Shown piece by piece: positions 50,218 through 58,968 of a stretch of DNA of 64,000 bases. The stretch comes from Holophagae bacterium (lineage in GTDB: Bacteria; Acidobacteriota; Holophagae; Acanthopleuribacterales; Acanthopleuribacteraceae). Both the position numbers and the translations under genes were made by a program. The stretch covers positions 1-64,000 of the forward strand of contig JAUIFE010000031.1 in assembly GCA_030429565.1 (NCBI GenBank). Reading direction: 5' to 3'. The number at the start of each line of letters is the position of its first letter. Within the stretch, counting starts at the first letter, position 1. The notes beneath the pieces are model-generated. The model did no database searches. It saw nothing but the letters and a program-made list of their open reading frames with translations, and was not told where the DNA came from.

Positions 50218-50853
50218 CTAGGTTTTCTTGCGCCAATTGGAAGATTGGGCACCTGCTCCGGTGTTCGGAACTCCGCCACCTTCCGGACCGACGTGGAACA
50301 CTTCAATTGTTTGGTTCCTAAACCGGAATCTTATCGATTGGCCCCTTTCCACTTGGTACCAATAGGCACCATCATCGGTGGCTCGAAACAAATGGAAATT
50401 GTTCTTGATGAAACCTGTAACCCTGGGTTGGGTGAGCGTTGTCGAACCATCACGAAAGTGCTTAGATCCGCTGGACAAAAAGCGGATATTTCCGTTTTGG
50501 GCGGCAGCCTCCACCGGATTGGCGGGGGGTGCCGGCTGGTGGGGTTGGGGCGGGGGCGCTGCATGGAAGGCTTGAGGAGCACCGTACATGGGTTGGCCAT
50601 ATGGATCCACGGGTTGGGGGTATGGAAACGTGGCCGGAGGTGGCGTAAACATTGGTTGTCCATATGGGCCCACCCATAAGGGCAAGGGAGCCATCGGTTG
50701 ACCAAATTGATCAACGGGGTAGGGAGCCATGGGGATCCCTTGCGGCGGCATCGGAGGAACAAACTGCTGCTGCATGGGTTGACCTTGTGGCGGCCCTGGG
50801 TAAACAAGGGGTATCGGGGCAGTAAACGGCTGACCGTTATTGTGTTGGTACAT
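50218..50853 (-). CDS. Pro/Gln/Gly-rich repeat protein
   Basis: A 211-residue protein. Residues about 1-115 are low-complexity, dominated by Pro, Gln, Met and aromatic residues, with an imperfect repeat of about 18-20 residues around FGQPM/YGQPM (QGQPMQQQ, DQFGQPMAP, GPYGQPMFT, DPYGQPMYG). Residues about 120-190 are an ordinary folded-looking domain with YWYQVERGQSIRFRFRNQTI (part). No signal peptide or membrane segment is seen. The N-terminal half resembles disordered, phase-separating or adhesive Pro-rich regions; the function is unknown. The ATG at 50853 has aggag upstream. Confidence 0.75.
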   Translation of the reverse strand: MYQHNNGQPFTAPIPLVYPGPPQGQPMQQQFVPPMPPQGIPMAPYPVDQFGQPMAPLPLWVGPYGQPMFTPPPATFPYPQPVDPYGQPMYGAPQAFHAAPPPQPHQPAPPANPVEAAAQNGNIRFLSSGSKHFRDGSTTLTQPRVTGFIKNNFHLFRATDDGAYWYQVERGQSIRFRFRNQTIEVFHVGPEGGGVPNTGAGAQSSNWRKKT

Positions 50854-51301
50854 ACACGACTCCTGATTGGTTTATAAATGATGCACCCAATTCACTCGGA
50901 CTCGGGTACACCCCCAAACGCCGGTTGAAACCATGGTTTGGTCAAAGCCGGTTCTGAGTATGGGGGACCTCCAAATTGCAAGGACGATGCCGCCGGTTAC
51001 CGCGGCCTTTTTTCTGTCGGGGCCGGTCCGGAACGCCCTGACAAGGTGGTTTCACGAATTCAAACCAGGGTGTTGTGTTGTGTTTAAATGTTTGTTTTTA
51101 ATGTGTTTGTTGGTTTTTGTGGGCGCTGCTGTCCGAGACAAGTCGGGTGGTCTTGACAACTGTGGGTGAGAGAATACCGGTGCCCGGGTGGCCTTGAGAC
51201 CTGAAACCAGTTGAGATACAGGTGTCACTTGTGCTCATGGACTGGAGCTCGATGAAGGAGGCGCCAGAGTTTTGGCGGAATAGGTAAAAAATCGATCCCC
51301 C
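50854..51301. other. intergenic region
   Basis: About 450 bases upstream of the Pro-rich gene, which is transcribed away from here. The small open frame at 50933-51169 has no ribosome-binding site and an unusual composition; I do not count it as a gene. The promoter for the Pro-rich gene should lie near 50870-50950 on the minus strand. Confidence 0.4.
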
Positions 51302-51332
51302 AAAAAAAAACCGCATGCCGGGCGGCATGCGG
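51302..51332 (-). terminator. intrinsic terminator of the cellulase gene
   Basis: The 10-base stem ccgcatgccg / cggcatgcgg (51311-51332), with a two-base loop, is followed on the minus strand by a run of nine T (the plus-strand A-run 51302-51310). It lies 75 bases after the GH5 stop and is a textbook rho-independent terminator. Confidence 0.88.
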
Positions 51333-51406
51333 AAAAAGCCTTGATACAGAAGAGTGGCTGAGAGAGATGGGCGTCGTCCTGCGTATCACGGCGACGCCGT
51401 TGTGTT

Positions 51407-53278
51407 TTAAAGTGGCGTGACCGAGAACCAGTTCAGGTTCCAACCACCGGCTGGTGCGAAGATGCCGAAGCGCTGCATGCCCGCAGGCAATTCAACTACC
51501 GTTTCAATGGTTTCCCAGTTTTGCCAACCGCCGGTACGCGGCACATTGAGCTTTTGGTAAACGATGTCGCCGCCGGCTTTTTCGAACTGCAGCTCACCGC
51601 CGCCGTTCTGGCTGGCGACGCGGAAGGCGACACGGTAGCGGCCGGCACGGGGCAGGTCCATTTCGGGGTAGGACATCCAGTCGCCGGGGTCAATCCAGCC
51701 AACATTTTGGCCGCCACCTTGGTCGCTGCAACCTTCGAGTTGGACGCCGTTCATGACCAGGTAATCCTCGCCCTGCATGACGAGGGTTTCGCCGCCGGGG
51801 TTGTCACCGCCCTGGACGTCGAACCAGTTGATGTTAAAACCGCCGGTCAGGGCGAGCAGGCCGAGGCGTTGTTCGCCGGCGGGCAGATCCAGGTCAACCG
51901 TGACGTTGGTCCAGTTCTGCCAGGCGCCCGTGGCCGGGATGTTGACAATCGCGTAGACCGCCGCGCCGCCGCCTTGCTCGATTTGCAGTTGGCCCGCGTT
52001 TAAGCCGGCAACGCGCAAGTTCATCGTGTAGCGGCCCGCGCTGGGGACGTTGACGGCGTAGCTCAGCCAGTCGCCGGGGTCAATCCAGCCGACATTGAGG
52101 CCGCCGCCTTGGTCACTGGTATTTTCGGTTTGAATGCCGTCCATTTCGCAATAGGCCTCGGCTTCAATTTTGCCTGGCAGCGTGGCGCTTTGATCGCAGC
52201 CGTCGCCGCCGTCGGATCCATCGCCGCCGTCGGATCCATCGCCGCCGTCACCGCCGTCGCCACCGTCACCGCCATCGCCGCCGTCACCACCACCGGGGAT
52301 GGGGTCGGCCGCGCGCACGAGGTTGCGCACCAAACGGCCCGAGGGCGTCAGCGCGCCGTCGTTCCAGCCGCCGCTTGTGCTTGCGCCCGGCCACATGGCC
52401 GAAGCGCCTTCGGATTTGTCGTTGACGGCCCAGTTGGCGTGGCTGATGCCGTTTGCTTTCATGAAGTTAATCCAGGCACGGGTTTCGCCCTCGTTCACAC
52501 CGCCGTCACCGTTGGCGTTAACGGTGCCCCACTCGGTGACAAACAAGGCGATGCCGTTGTTCATGGCTGCTTGAGCTTTGTCGCGCAAGTACTGACCGTG
52601 CGTGCCCGCGTAGAAGTGCAAGGTGTAGGCGATGTTGTTGGCATTAATCGGGTTCCACGAAGCCTCTTCGACTTCCTGCGAGTAGAAACGCGTGCCGACA
52701 ATTATCAGGTTGTCGGGATCGATTTGGCGGATGGCGCCAATCACGCGTTCCGCGTAGGGTTTGATGTGGTTGTCCCATGACGCGTCGCCCAGCGGTTCGT
52801 TGTAAATCTCGTAAATCACATTGGGATGGTTGCCGTAGCGGCGCGCCATATCTTGGAAGAAGCTGACCGCTTGGTCGGGGTACTGGTGGGCGTGGTGCGA
52901 GTGCCAGTCAATGATGACGTAGATGTCGTTGGCAATCGCTGCATCAACCACGCGCATCACTTTTTGTCGGTTGCCGTCCGGGTCTTGGAAGTAACCGCCG
53001 CCGTCGTCAACACCCATGGCCGCGCGTACAACGGTGGCGTTCCAGTCGCGTTTCAGCCAGCCGACAACGTCGCCGTTGTAGAACTTCTCGCCGCCCCAGC
53101 CGTTGTTGCTCCAGAACAGGCTGGCGCCACCGAGACTAACTGCTTTGCCGCCGCTGACGACGCGGTTACCGCTGACGGTCAGCGGTGGGACCGCCCAGGC
53201 GGTGGCACAGGTCAACGCAAAGAGCAGACACAGCAGCAAGCTGCGCTGAAAAGAACGAATGAAATGAATTGGAAACAT
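51407..53278 (-). CDS. secreted GH5 endoglucanase with two CBM6-type modules
   Basis: A 623-residue exported cellulase. Signal peptide 1-29 (cut near TAWA). The GH5 barrel spans about 31-325, with acid/base Glu161 in IYEIYNEP, LHFYAGTHG (His221, Tyr223) and nucleophile Glu249 in LFVTEWG; the pattern fits subfamily GH5_2. A Gly/Asp/Ser linker of GGD repeats spans about 328-360. It is followed by two CBM6-like modules (about 369-495 and 500-623), each with SDQGGG-NVGWIDPGDW and a late NINWF or NLNWF. It should cut beta-1,4-glucan outside the cell. The ATG at 53278 has gaggag upstream. It lies 83 bases after the GH9 gene, whose leader has the same gaggag arrangement; together they form an operon. 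Confidence 0.95.
   Translation of the reverse strand: MFPIHFIRSFQRSLLLCLLFALTCATAWAVPPLTVSGNRVVSGGKAVSLGGASLFWSNNGWGGEKFYNGDVVGWLKRDWNATVVRAAMGVDDGGGYFQDPDGNRQKVMRVVDAAIANDIYVIIDWHSHHAHQYPDQAVSFFQDMARRYGNHPNVIYEIYNEPLGDASWDNHIKPYAERVIGAIRQIDPDNLIIVGTRFYSQEVEEASWNPINANNIAYTLHFYAGTHGQYLRDKAQAAMNNGIALFVTEWGTVNANGDGGVNEGETRAWINFMKANGISHANWAVNDKSEGASAMWPGASTSGGWNDGALTPSGRLVRNLVRAADPIPGGGDGGDGGDGGDGGDGGDGSDGGDGSDGGDGCDQSATLPGKIEAEAYCEMDGIQTENTSDQGGGLNVGWIDPGDWLSYAVNVPSAGRYTMNLRVAGLNAGQLQIEQGGGAAVYAIVNIPATGAWQNWTNVTVDLDLPAGEQRLGLLALTGGFNINWFDVQGGDNPGGETLVMQGEDYLVMNGVQLEGCSDQGGGQNVGWIDPGDWMSYPEMDLPRAGRYRVAFRVASQNGGGELQFEKAGGDIVYQKLNVPRTGGWQNWETIETVVELPAGMQRFGIFAPAGGWNLNWFSVTPL
52190..52305. repeat. 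short-unit repeat encoding the GH5 linker
   Basis: Near-perfect repeats of about 9 bases (caccgccgt / cgccgtcgg type) encode the GGD/GSD linker between the catalytic domain and the first CBM. Such DNA can gain or lose units by slippage without shifting the frame, because the unit is a multiple of three. Confidence 0.8.
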
Positions 53279-53361
53279 CGTTTTCTCCTCAAAAATCGAT
53301 TGAAAAAAGGTGGGCGGACACGGGCCGGGGGGCGACCCGCACCGCCCTGGGAGGGTTCAAC

Positions 53362-56300
53362 TTACTGACACACCGAACCTTGAATGACCGGGATTTCCGG
53401 CTCGCCGTTCGGCGTACCCAGCACGCCTTTGAAACCAAAAACCACCGTTTGGCCAGGCTGGATGACGCGGTTCCAGTCGAGGTGACCCGCGCGAATTTCG
53501 CCCGATCCCTCGCCGTCAATGACCGCGTTCCACGCGTGTTCGAGGCGATCCCGCGTGAAGGTCCAACTGATGTTCCAGCCGTCGATCGGCGTATCGCCGT
53601 CGTTGGTGATTTCAATGTTGGCCACGAAACCGGTGTTCCACACGTTTTGGATGACGTAACGGCAGCTACCACCCGCAACCGGAACGCCGATGATCGTGAC
53701 CGAGTCGCTGACACCGGTGCTGCTGTTCTCGTTTAACAGCTCCAGTTCAATCGTGTTTTCGCCGAGGTTGAGGCCGTCGCTGACGGTCATCGGCGCGTTA
53801 AGTGGGAAGGTGCCCAGGTCGGCACCGTTCACGCGGGCGGCAACGGCTGTGCCGCCGGTGGCGTTAAAGGTCACCGAAACCGCGTCACCGATGGTGAAAC
53901 TGTCGAAATCGGCCGGCGCGGTGATCGACAGTTCGGGTTCGGGAACTTGCAGGAACACCGTGATGCTGTCGCCGACGGAAGGGTCGTCGGCCAGTTGCAC
54001 ATCAAGCACGTTGGGACCGTCAACCAAGTTGACAACAACCGGGCTGGTGACGTCGCCCAAGTCGATGCCGTTGTTGCTCAACAGCACGGTGCTGTCGGTG
54101 TTGGCCACGTCGAAGCGCACCAACACTTGGCTGGTTTCCAGTTTGTTGACAACCGTGCCGTCGGCGGGGGCGGTGAAGCTCAGGCGCGGCGTGGGGGCGA
54201 CGACGGTGATCGTTGCCTCGGCGCGTACTGAGGGGCGACCGACCAGGCTTAAGGTTAAGGTGTGGGGGCCGACCGCGAGCTCTTCGAGCGTGGTCGGACT
54301 GGTGACCACGCCTTGGTCTTCGCCATCGACAGCCAGTTGTACATCGTAGGGACTGTCTTTGCTGAAGCGCAGCGGAACCGCTTGGTTCCAATCAAAACTT
54401 TCGCCGTCGCGCGGTGCCGCCAAGCTGAGTGCGTGTTCGGCGATGGTGATCGAAACCGTTGCGGCGGCGGATGACAAACCGTCGTTGTCAATCGCACGGA
54501 ACATAAACTGATCCTGGCCGGCGGCGTTGCCGTTGGGTTCATAGGTCAAGGCCGGTGCGTTGCCGCTCAGTGCGCCGCGATTGGGGACACTCAGGATTTC
54601 GTAAGCGGTGACCTCGCCGTCGGCGTCGTCGGCTTGAAGGGTGAAAGCAGCCGGCACGCCGATATAGGTGCTCAGCGATTGGTTGTCGGCCGTTGGTGGG
54701 CAACCCGCGTTGCAGCCACCCGCCGGCTCGATGCCCGCGATACGTTGGCCGCCGCGATAAACCGGGATGCGTTCGGTTTTGACACCGAAGGAACCGCCGC
54801 CGCCGTCGATACCGGCGAAGCTGAAATCGTTGCTGTTATCCCAAACAGCCGCGTTGCTGTTGAGGGTCAAACGGAATTGGACCTGTTTCTTCGAGGCCGA
54901 CTGGCCGGCGGGTGCAATCGACACGTCGTCGAAGTGAACTTCAATGAAGTAAATGTGGTTGGCCGCGTCATAGACTTTTGGCCAAGTGAAACCCGAACCT
55001 TGGTTGTAGGCCGTGCGTGCGCTGACATCCTCAACCGTGAAGCCCGCCGCGTAGATTTCGCTTAAATCAACGTAATAACGATAACTGAGGTTGGTGTCGT
55101 TGCGCGACGGCCATGCCGAATGGTTGTGCAGTGTGCCGGCGACTTCGATGAAGTTGTTGCCGGAAGCGTTGGGTTTGGCGGTGACAAAATACTCGTCGTC
55201 GCGTGGTTCGGGTTGGGGGAAGGTCGCGTCGGGTTCGCCGCCGAATTCCAGGTACAGGCGGGCGACGGCCGAGGTGAAACCGGCGTTGTAATCGGTGGCG
55301 ACTTCGTTGCGGATGTAATCGTCGCGTGAATCGCTGTAGTTGTCGCTGTCGTCCGGGCCGCCGACAAGTGCGCCGTACAAAATGTGACGGTTTTCAACGG
55401 GATCGTTAATCGCGTCGTTCCAGCTGCCGTGGGCGGTGCGGTGGTGGGGTTTGGTGGGTGCGTTGTTGCCGTAACCAATCACATAACTGCTGTTGCGCGG
55501 GTTGTTGCCGAGCATGTACTCAACTTGGCGTACGGCGAAACCGTGGTAACGATCAACCAAATCGCCGTCGCCGCCGTTGGCTTGCAGGTAATCGGCGTAA
55601 ACCAAGGCGATGAACGAGGTGTTGGCCGCATAACGCAAAGCGCCCCAGGTATCCAAATAAGCCAAGCCACCTGGCGTGTAACGCACGCGGTTGCCGTTGG
55701 TGCCCACCGTCCAGTAGTCGAGCCAGCGCTGGGCGTCTTCTTTGTAACGCGCTTCACCGGTGGCGGCCGCCATCATCACGTAACAGCCGTAAGACTTGTC
55801 GTCCCAGGCATGGGTCCAGCGGTAACTCTTGGCACTTTGGCCTTGCTCGGTGCTCAGACCTTCGTACTCTTCACGCGCTTTGTTCAGGTAGGCCGCTTCA
55901 CCGGTGGCGCGGTGCAACCACAAGGCGCCCCACACCAGTTCGTCTTGGTAACCGCTCCACGAACGATAAAACGCCGTGGCGTCGGTAATGCACTCGTGGT
56001 ACGCGCCGCGATAGGTGTCGGCGAAGTTGTAGAGTTGACGCGCGTGTTCTTGCAGCGTGTCGGCATAGGCCGCGTCGACTTCGCGGAAAACCATTGAGGC
56101 CGCTGCCAAAGCCGCCGCCGTTTCACCGGTCAAGTCGGAACCGGGACAACTTGCATCCACTTTGTAAGCAGGGCGCGCCATCGGCATAACTTCGGCGCTG
56201 CCCCACCAGCTGTGGTCGGCTTGGCCGCTGCCGACTTGGCCGTAAAATTCGTTGGGTGCGGTGTGGCATTTTAAAAAGTAATCGGTGGCCCACTTGAGGT

Positions 56301-56685
56301 TGGCCAAAGCTGCATTGTACTGACCGCTTTGCACATAGGCGTCGCGGTACTCGACCATGCCCCAGGCCAACATGGTGGTGGTGGCGGCCATCGGGAAACC
56401 AAATTTGACGTGATCGCCGGCGTCGTACCAACCACCGGTTAGGTCGTGGCCCACATCGGCGCCGTCTTGGAGGGCGGAATCGCCGCGCCAGGAAACGCGG
56501 TTATCGGCCGGCAGCGGACCCGAACGTTGCGCCTCGTAAAAGAACATCGATTTTTGCAGGACCTCGCCGTAGTTGGGCGTGTCGGATGTTTGGGCCAAGA
56601 CCGGCGCAGCGGCGCCGACGATCAGCAACGCCGCCAGAAACAACGTGCCGAGGCTCTGTCGCAGAAAACCTAATCGAAAGGTCAT
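53362..56685 (-). CDS. secreted multimodular GH9 cellulase (GH9-CBM3c-like-Ig-CBM2)
   Basis: A 1107-residue exported enzyme. Signal peptide 1-31 (cut near PVLA). The GH9 catalytic module is at about 33-483: HDLTGGWYDAGDHVKFGF with Asp88 and Asp91, PHHRTAHGS with His414, and DYIRNEVATDYNAGF with the acid Glu460. About 497-650 looks like a CBM3c module (YFVTAKPNASGNNFIEVAG, LSYRYYVDLSEI), typical of processive GH9 endoglucanases. Then come several Ig/Big-like domains (the first with NRGALSG). The C-terminus is a CBM2 module with CRYVIQNVWNTGFVANIEI, surface Trp residues and the N-to-C terminal Cys pair. The ATG at 56685 has gaggag upstream; the longer frame from 56787 is not favoured. Confidence 0.95.
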   Translation of the reverse strand: MTFRLGFLRQSLGTLFLAALLIVGAAAPVLAQTSDTPNYGEVLQKSMFFYEAQRSGPLPADNRVSWRGDSALQDGADVGHDLTGGWYDAGDHVKFGFPMAATTTMLAWGMVEYRDAYVQSGQYNAALANLKWATDYFLKCHTAPNEFYGQVGSGQADHSWWGSAEVMPMARPAYKVDASCPGSDLTGETAAALAAASMVFREVDAAYADTLQEHARQLYNFADTYRGAYHECITDATAFYRSWSGYQDELVWGALWLHRATGEAAYLNKAREEYEGLSTEQGQSAKSYRWTHAWDDKSYGCYVMMAAATGEARYKEDAQRWLDYWTVGTNGNRVRYTPGGLAYLDTWGALRYAANTSFIALVYADYLQANGGDGDLVDRYHGFAVRQVEYMLGNNPRNSSYVIGYGNNAPTKPHHRTAHGSWNDAINDPVENRHILYGALVGGPDDSDNYSDSRDDYIRNEVATDYNAGFTSAVARLYLEFGGEPDATFPQPEPRDDEYFVTAKPNASGNNFIEVAGTLHNHSAWPSRNDTNLSYRYYVDLSEIYAAGFTVEDVSARTAYNQGSGFTWPKVYDAANHIYFIEVHFDDVSIAPAGQSASKKQVQFRLTLNSNAAVWDNSNDFSFAGIDGGGGSFGVKTERIPVYRGGQRIAGIEPAGGCNAGCPPTADNQSLSTYIGVPAAFTLQADDADGEVTAYEILSVPNRGALSGNAPALTYEPNGNAAGQDQFMFRAIDNDGLSSAAATVSITIAEHALSLAAPRDGESFDWNQAVPLRFSKDSPYDVQLAVDGEDQGVVTSPTTLEELAVGPHTLTLSLVGRPSVRAEATITVVAPTPRLSFTAPADGTVVNKLETSQVLVRFDVANTDSTVLLSNNGIDLGDVTSPVVVNLVDGPNVLDVQLADDPSVGDSITVFLQVPEPELSITAPADFDSFTIGDAVSVTFNATGGTAVAARVNGADLGTFPLNAPMTVSDGLNLGENTIELELLNENSSTGVSDSVTIIGVPVAGGSCRYVIQNVWNTGFVANIEITNDGDTPIDGWNISWTFTRDRLEHAWNAVIDGEGSGEIRAGHLDWNRVIQPGQTVVFGFKGVLGTPNGEPEIPVIQGSVCQ

Positions 56686-57765
56686 GAAACTCTCCTCAAA
56701 AAGTGAAAGAAGGTAAAGCGCGGTTTGGGCATGGCAAAGCCGTCCCTTGTTTGCCTTGGAACAGGCACAAAGGCATGGGCGTACCAAAACCGGGCGAGGT
56801 TAGAAGACCTAGAAACGAAGGGACACCAAGCGAAGGAAGCAGGGCGGCGGGTCCCATTCGTGTGTTGCCGAAAAAGCGCGAAAAGGGCTACAGCGTGTTG
56901 CCTAATATTTGTGAAGCATGGCGTGATCGATTGTGAAGAACAGCGGTCGCGTGTGCTGTGTGTGATCAATCATGAATGCTGTCTAAAAGTAAGGAAAAGC
57001 GCTGTCGATTTCGTGAATTTTGGGTTTGTGTGTGAACGAAAACAAGAAAAGAGAATGGTTCAAAAAGAGGAACCAAAAGTGTGTGGTGTAGCTGAGATGA
57101 AGATCATCCATGTCATTAAAAAAGTGACGCGGGTGTGCAGCTAATGAATTAAGAGAATGAATAAAAGAAACAAGGAAAAAGTGTTTCCTGTGAAGGACAA
57201 GGTTATCTTAGGTCTGTGTGACAACGCTGTCATTGAGCGATCTCACGTTTTGATCGGGCACGGTATTTCGCGGCCGAGGATTTGTACTCAAGGGGTTGGC
57301 GTGGCTACCCGCGAAAATTTGCACCGAGCGTCCAACCACTTTGCGTTAGAATACTTGCGGGACAGAACCACACCGGCAATTGCAACTTCCGAGCTGCTAT
57401 CACGGCGGTAGGTGATGTCGCTTGGTTGCCCCTGGTCGGCATGCTTCGACGGGGGCGTGATGGTTAAACAAGCAACTGGGATAAGCTGGGTTAGTTGGGT
57501 GACGCGGCGCATTGAGGGTTCTCGAGGCGCGGGGGGCACCTTGAAAATGGACCCGGTTAGCGGTGAATTTTCCGGTGGTTGGCCGTAGGGGAGCGGCCTT
57601 GTTGCCGTGGGGATTTCGGTTGTCCGGCGTGGGATGGCACCTAAAAACGCGCCCGGTAGCGGTGGTTTTTTGGGATTAAACGGCTTGTTGTCGCTTGGTA
57701 AACGCCTCGTTGGTGGGGATGCGGGGGCGGGAATACAGCGCACGGGTTAAGGAGAAGGTCGACCA
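56686..57765. other. 1.1-kb divergent regulatory region of the cellulase locus
   Basis: No gene I trust lies between the GH9 start (minus) and the LacI gene (plus). 56930-57180 is unusually AT-rich and purine-rich for the window. The open frame at 56725-57144 has poor composition and no ribosome-binding site. Near the regulator, two imperfect copies of about 35 bases lie exactly 100 bases apart (57535 and 57635), each with ggcacc, an A-run, cccggt, agcggtg and a T-run. A long control region with several regulator sites would explain it. Confidence 0.55.
57535..57673. repeat. imperfect direct repeat upstream of lacI-type gene
   Basis: Copies start at 57535 and 57635. Shared blocks in order are ggcacc, aaaa, cccggt, agcggtg and tttt, then gg. 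The copies differ by a few substitutions and one-base gaps. The spacing of exactly 100 bases is close to nine to ten helical turns. Operator or leader function is possible but not shown. Confidence 0.5.
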
Positions 57766-58818
57766 TTGAAACATTCAGGAACAGGAAAACCGATAGGCAA
57801 AAAAGCAACGATCGACGACGTTGCGGCCTTGGCCAAGGTATCGATTAAAACAGTATCACGCGTGTTTAACGCGGAACCCAACGTACGGCCCACAACGCGT
57901 GAACGGGTGATGGAAGCAGCACGAGCTTTAGATTATCAGCCGAACTTGTCGGCCAGGCGTTTGGCGGCCAAAAGAGCATTTGTGATTGGGTTGTTGTATG
58001 ATAATCCACAGTCAGACTACATTATTGCCATTCAAGAAGGCGCGCTGCAAATCTGTCGTCAATATGGTTATCATATGTTGATTCATCCTTGTCATGAGGA
58101 ACAGACGAACCTCGTGTCGGATATTGTTAATTTACATAGCCAGGGGATGGTTGACGGTTTTTTACTATCACAGCCGATTTCCGAGAATCCGGCCCTCATT
58201 GAAGCGCTTCATGAGCGCGAGATTCCCCATGTGCGGATTTCGCAGCGGGCCTTGGGTGAGGCGCCCTGCATTTCGGTAAACGATGAAGAGGCGGCGTATC
58301 GGTTAACGCACCATTTGATTGAGTTGGGTCATCGGCGCGTGGGTTTTGTGATCGGGCATCCCGACCACGGTTCCAGCCATGATCGTCATCACGGCTACTT
58401 GAAAGCCATGCGCGAGGCCGGCTTGACGGTTGATCCCGATTGGGTGCAACAGGGCTTGTACAATTTTGAGTCGGGTTACAGTGCCGGGCGACGTTTGTTG
58501 GCGGCCGCGCAACGCCCCACCGCTGTGTTCGCCGGCAACGACCACATGGCGATGGGTGTATTAACTGCCGCCCACGAGCAGGGCGTCGGCGTGCCGGATC
58601 AGTTGTCTGTGTGCGGCTTCGACGATACGCCGATGGCGCGTTATTCGTGGCCGCCGTTGACGACCTCGCGCCAGCCGATCCACCAGGTGGCCTTGCTGGC
58701 GGCCGAGGTGCTGTTGAAACGCATTCGCCGCGAGAACGGTGGCGACAGCAGCCACCTGCTCCACTGCGAATTGGTGCGTCGCGAGTCAACTGCGCCGCCA
58801 CCGCCGACCACGACCTAA
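57766..58818 (+). CDS. LacI family transcriptional regulator
   Basis: A 350-residue repressor. Residues 15-70 carry the helix-turn-helix and hinge (ATIDDVAALAKVSIKTVSRV, ALDYQPNLSARRL). Residues 75-340 are the periplasmic-binding-like sugar domain (IGLLYDNPQSDYI, GHRRVGFVIG, VFAGNDHMAMGVL, SVCGFDDTPMARYSWPPLTT). The expected effector is a sugar from cellulose such as cellobiose. The TTG at 57766 follows aaggagaagg. It is divergent from the GH9-GH5 operon and converges with the GH94 gene, so it probably controls the whole locus. Confidence 0.92.
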   Translation: MKHSGTGKPIGKKATIDDVAALAKVSIKTVSRVFNAEPNVRPTTRERVMEAARALDYQPNLSARRLAAKRAFVIGLLYDNPQSDYIIAIQEGALQICRQYGYHMLIHPCHEEQTNLVSDIVNLHSQGMVDGFLLSQPISENPALIEALHEREIPHVRISQRALGEAPCISVNDEEAAYRLTHHLIELGHRRVGFVIGHPDHGSSHDRHHGYLKAMREAGLTVDPDWVQQGLYNFESGYSAGRRLLAAAQRPTAVFAGNDHMAMGVLTAAHEQGVGVPDQLSVCGFDDTPMARYSWPPLTTSRQPIHQVALLAAEVLLKRIRRENGGDSSHLLHCELVRRESTAPPPPTTT

Positions 58819-58968
58819 ACCGCGTTATTTACGGCGGCGATGTTGGCCAATGCTCTGGGCAACAACAATTTGTGGCAATGGTTGACGCGCTTTGCCGGTG
58901 CGCCTGTGTTGCCTGCAAATCATGTTGTGCCTGATGTTTGGCCTTTATCATTCGCCCAATCGCGCGTT

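Noticed and set aside
51521..56097. Long plus-strand frames opposite the GH5 and GH9 genes
   Set aside because: Antisense shadows; Val/Ala/Gly-rich products without motifs, opposite genes with intact catalytic motifs.
56990..57010. LacI operator around aaaagcgctg
   Set aside because: Only the central agcgct is symmetric; flanks do not pair, and no second site of the same form is present.
56725..57411. Plus-strand open frames in the long gap before the LacI gene
   Set aside because: Composition is atypical (strings of Lys, Cys, Arg), no ribosome-binding sites, and no recognisable domain.
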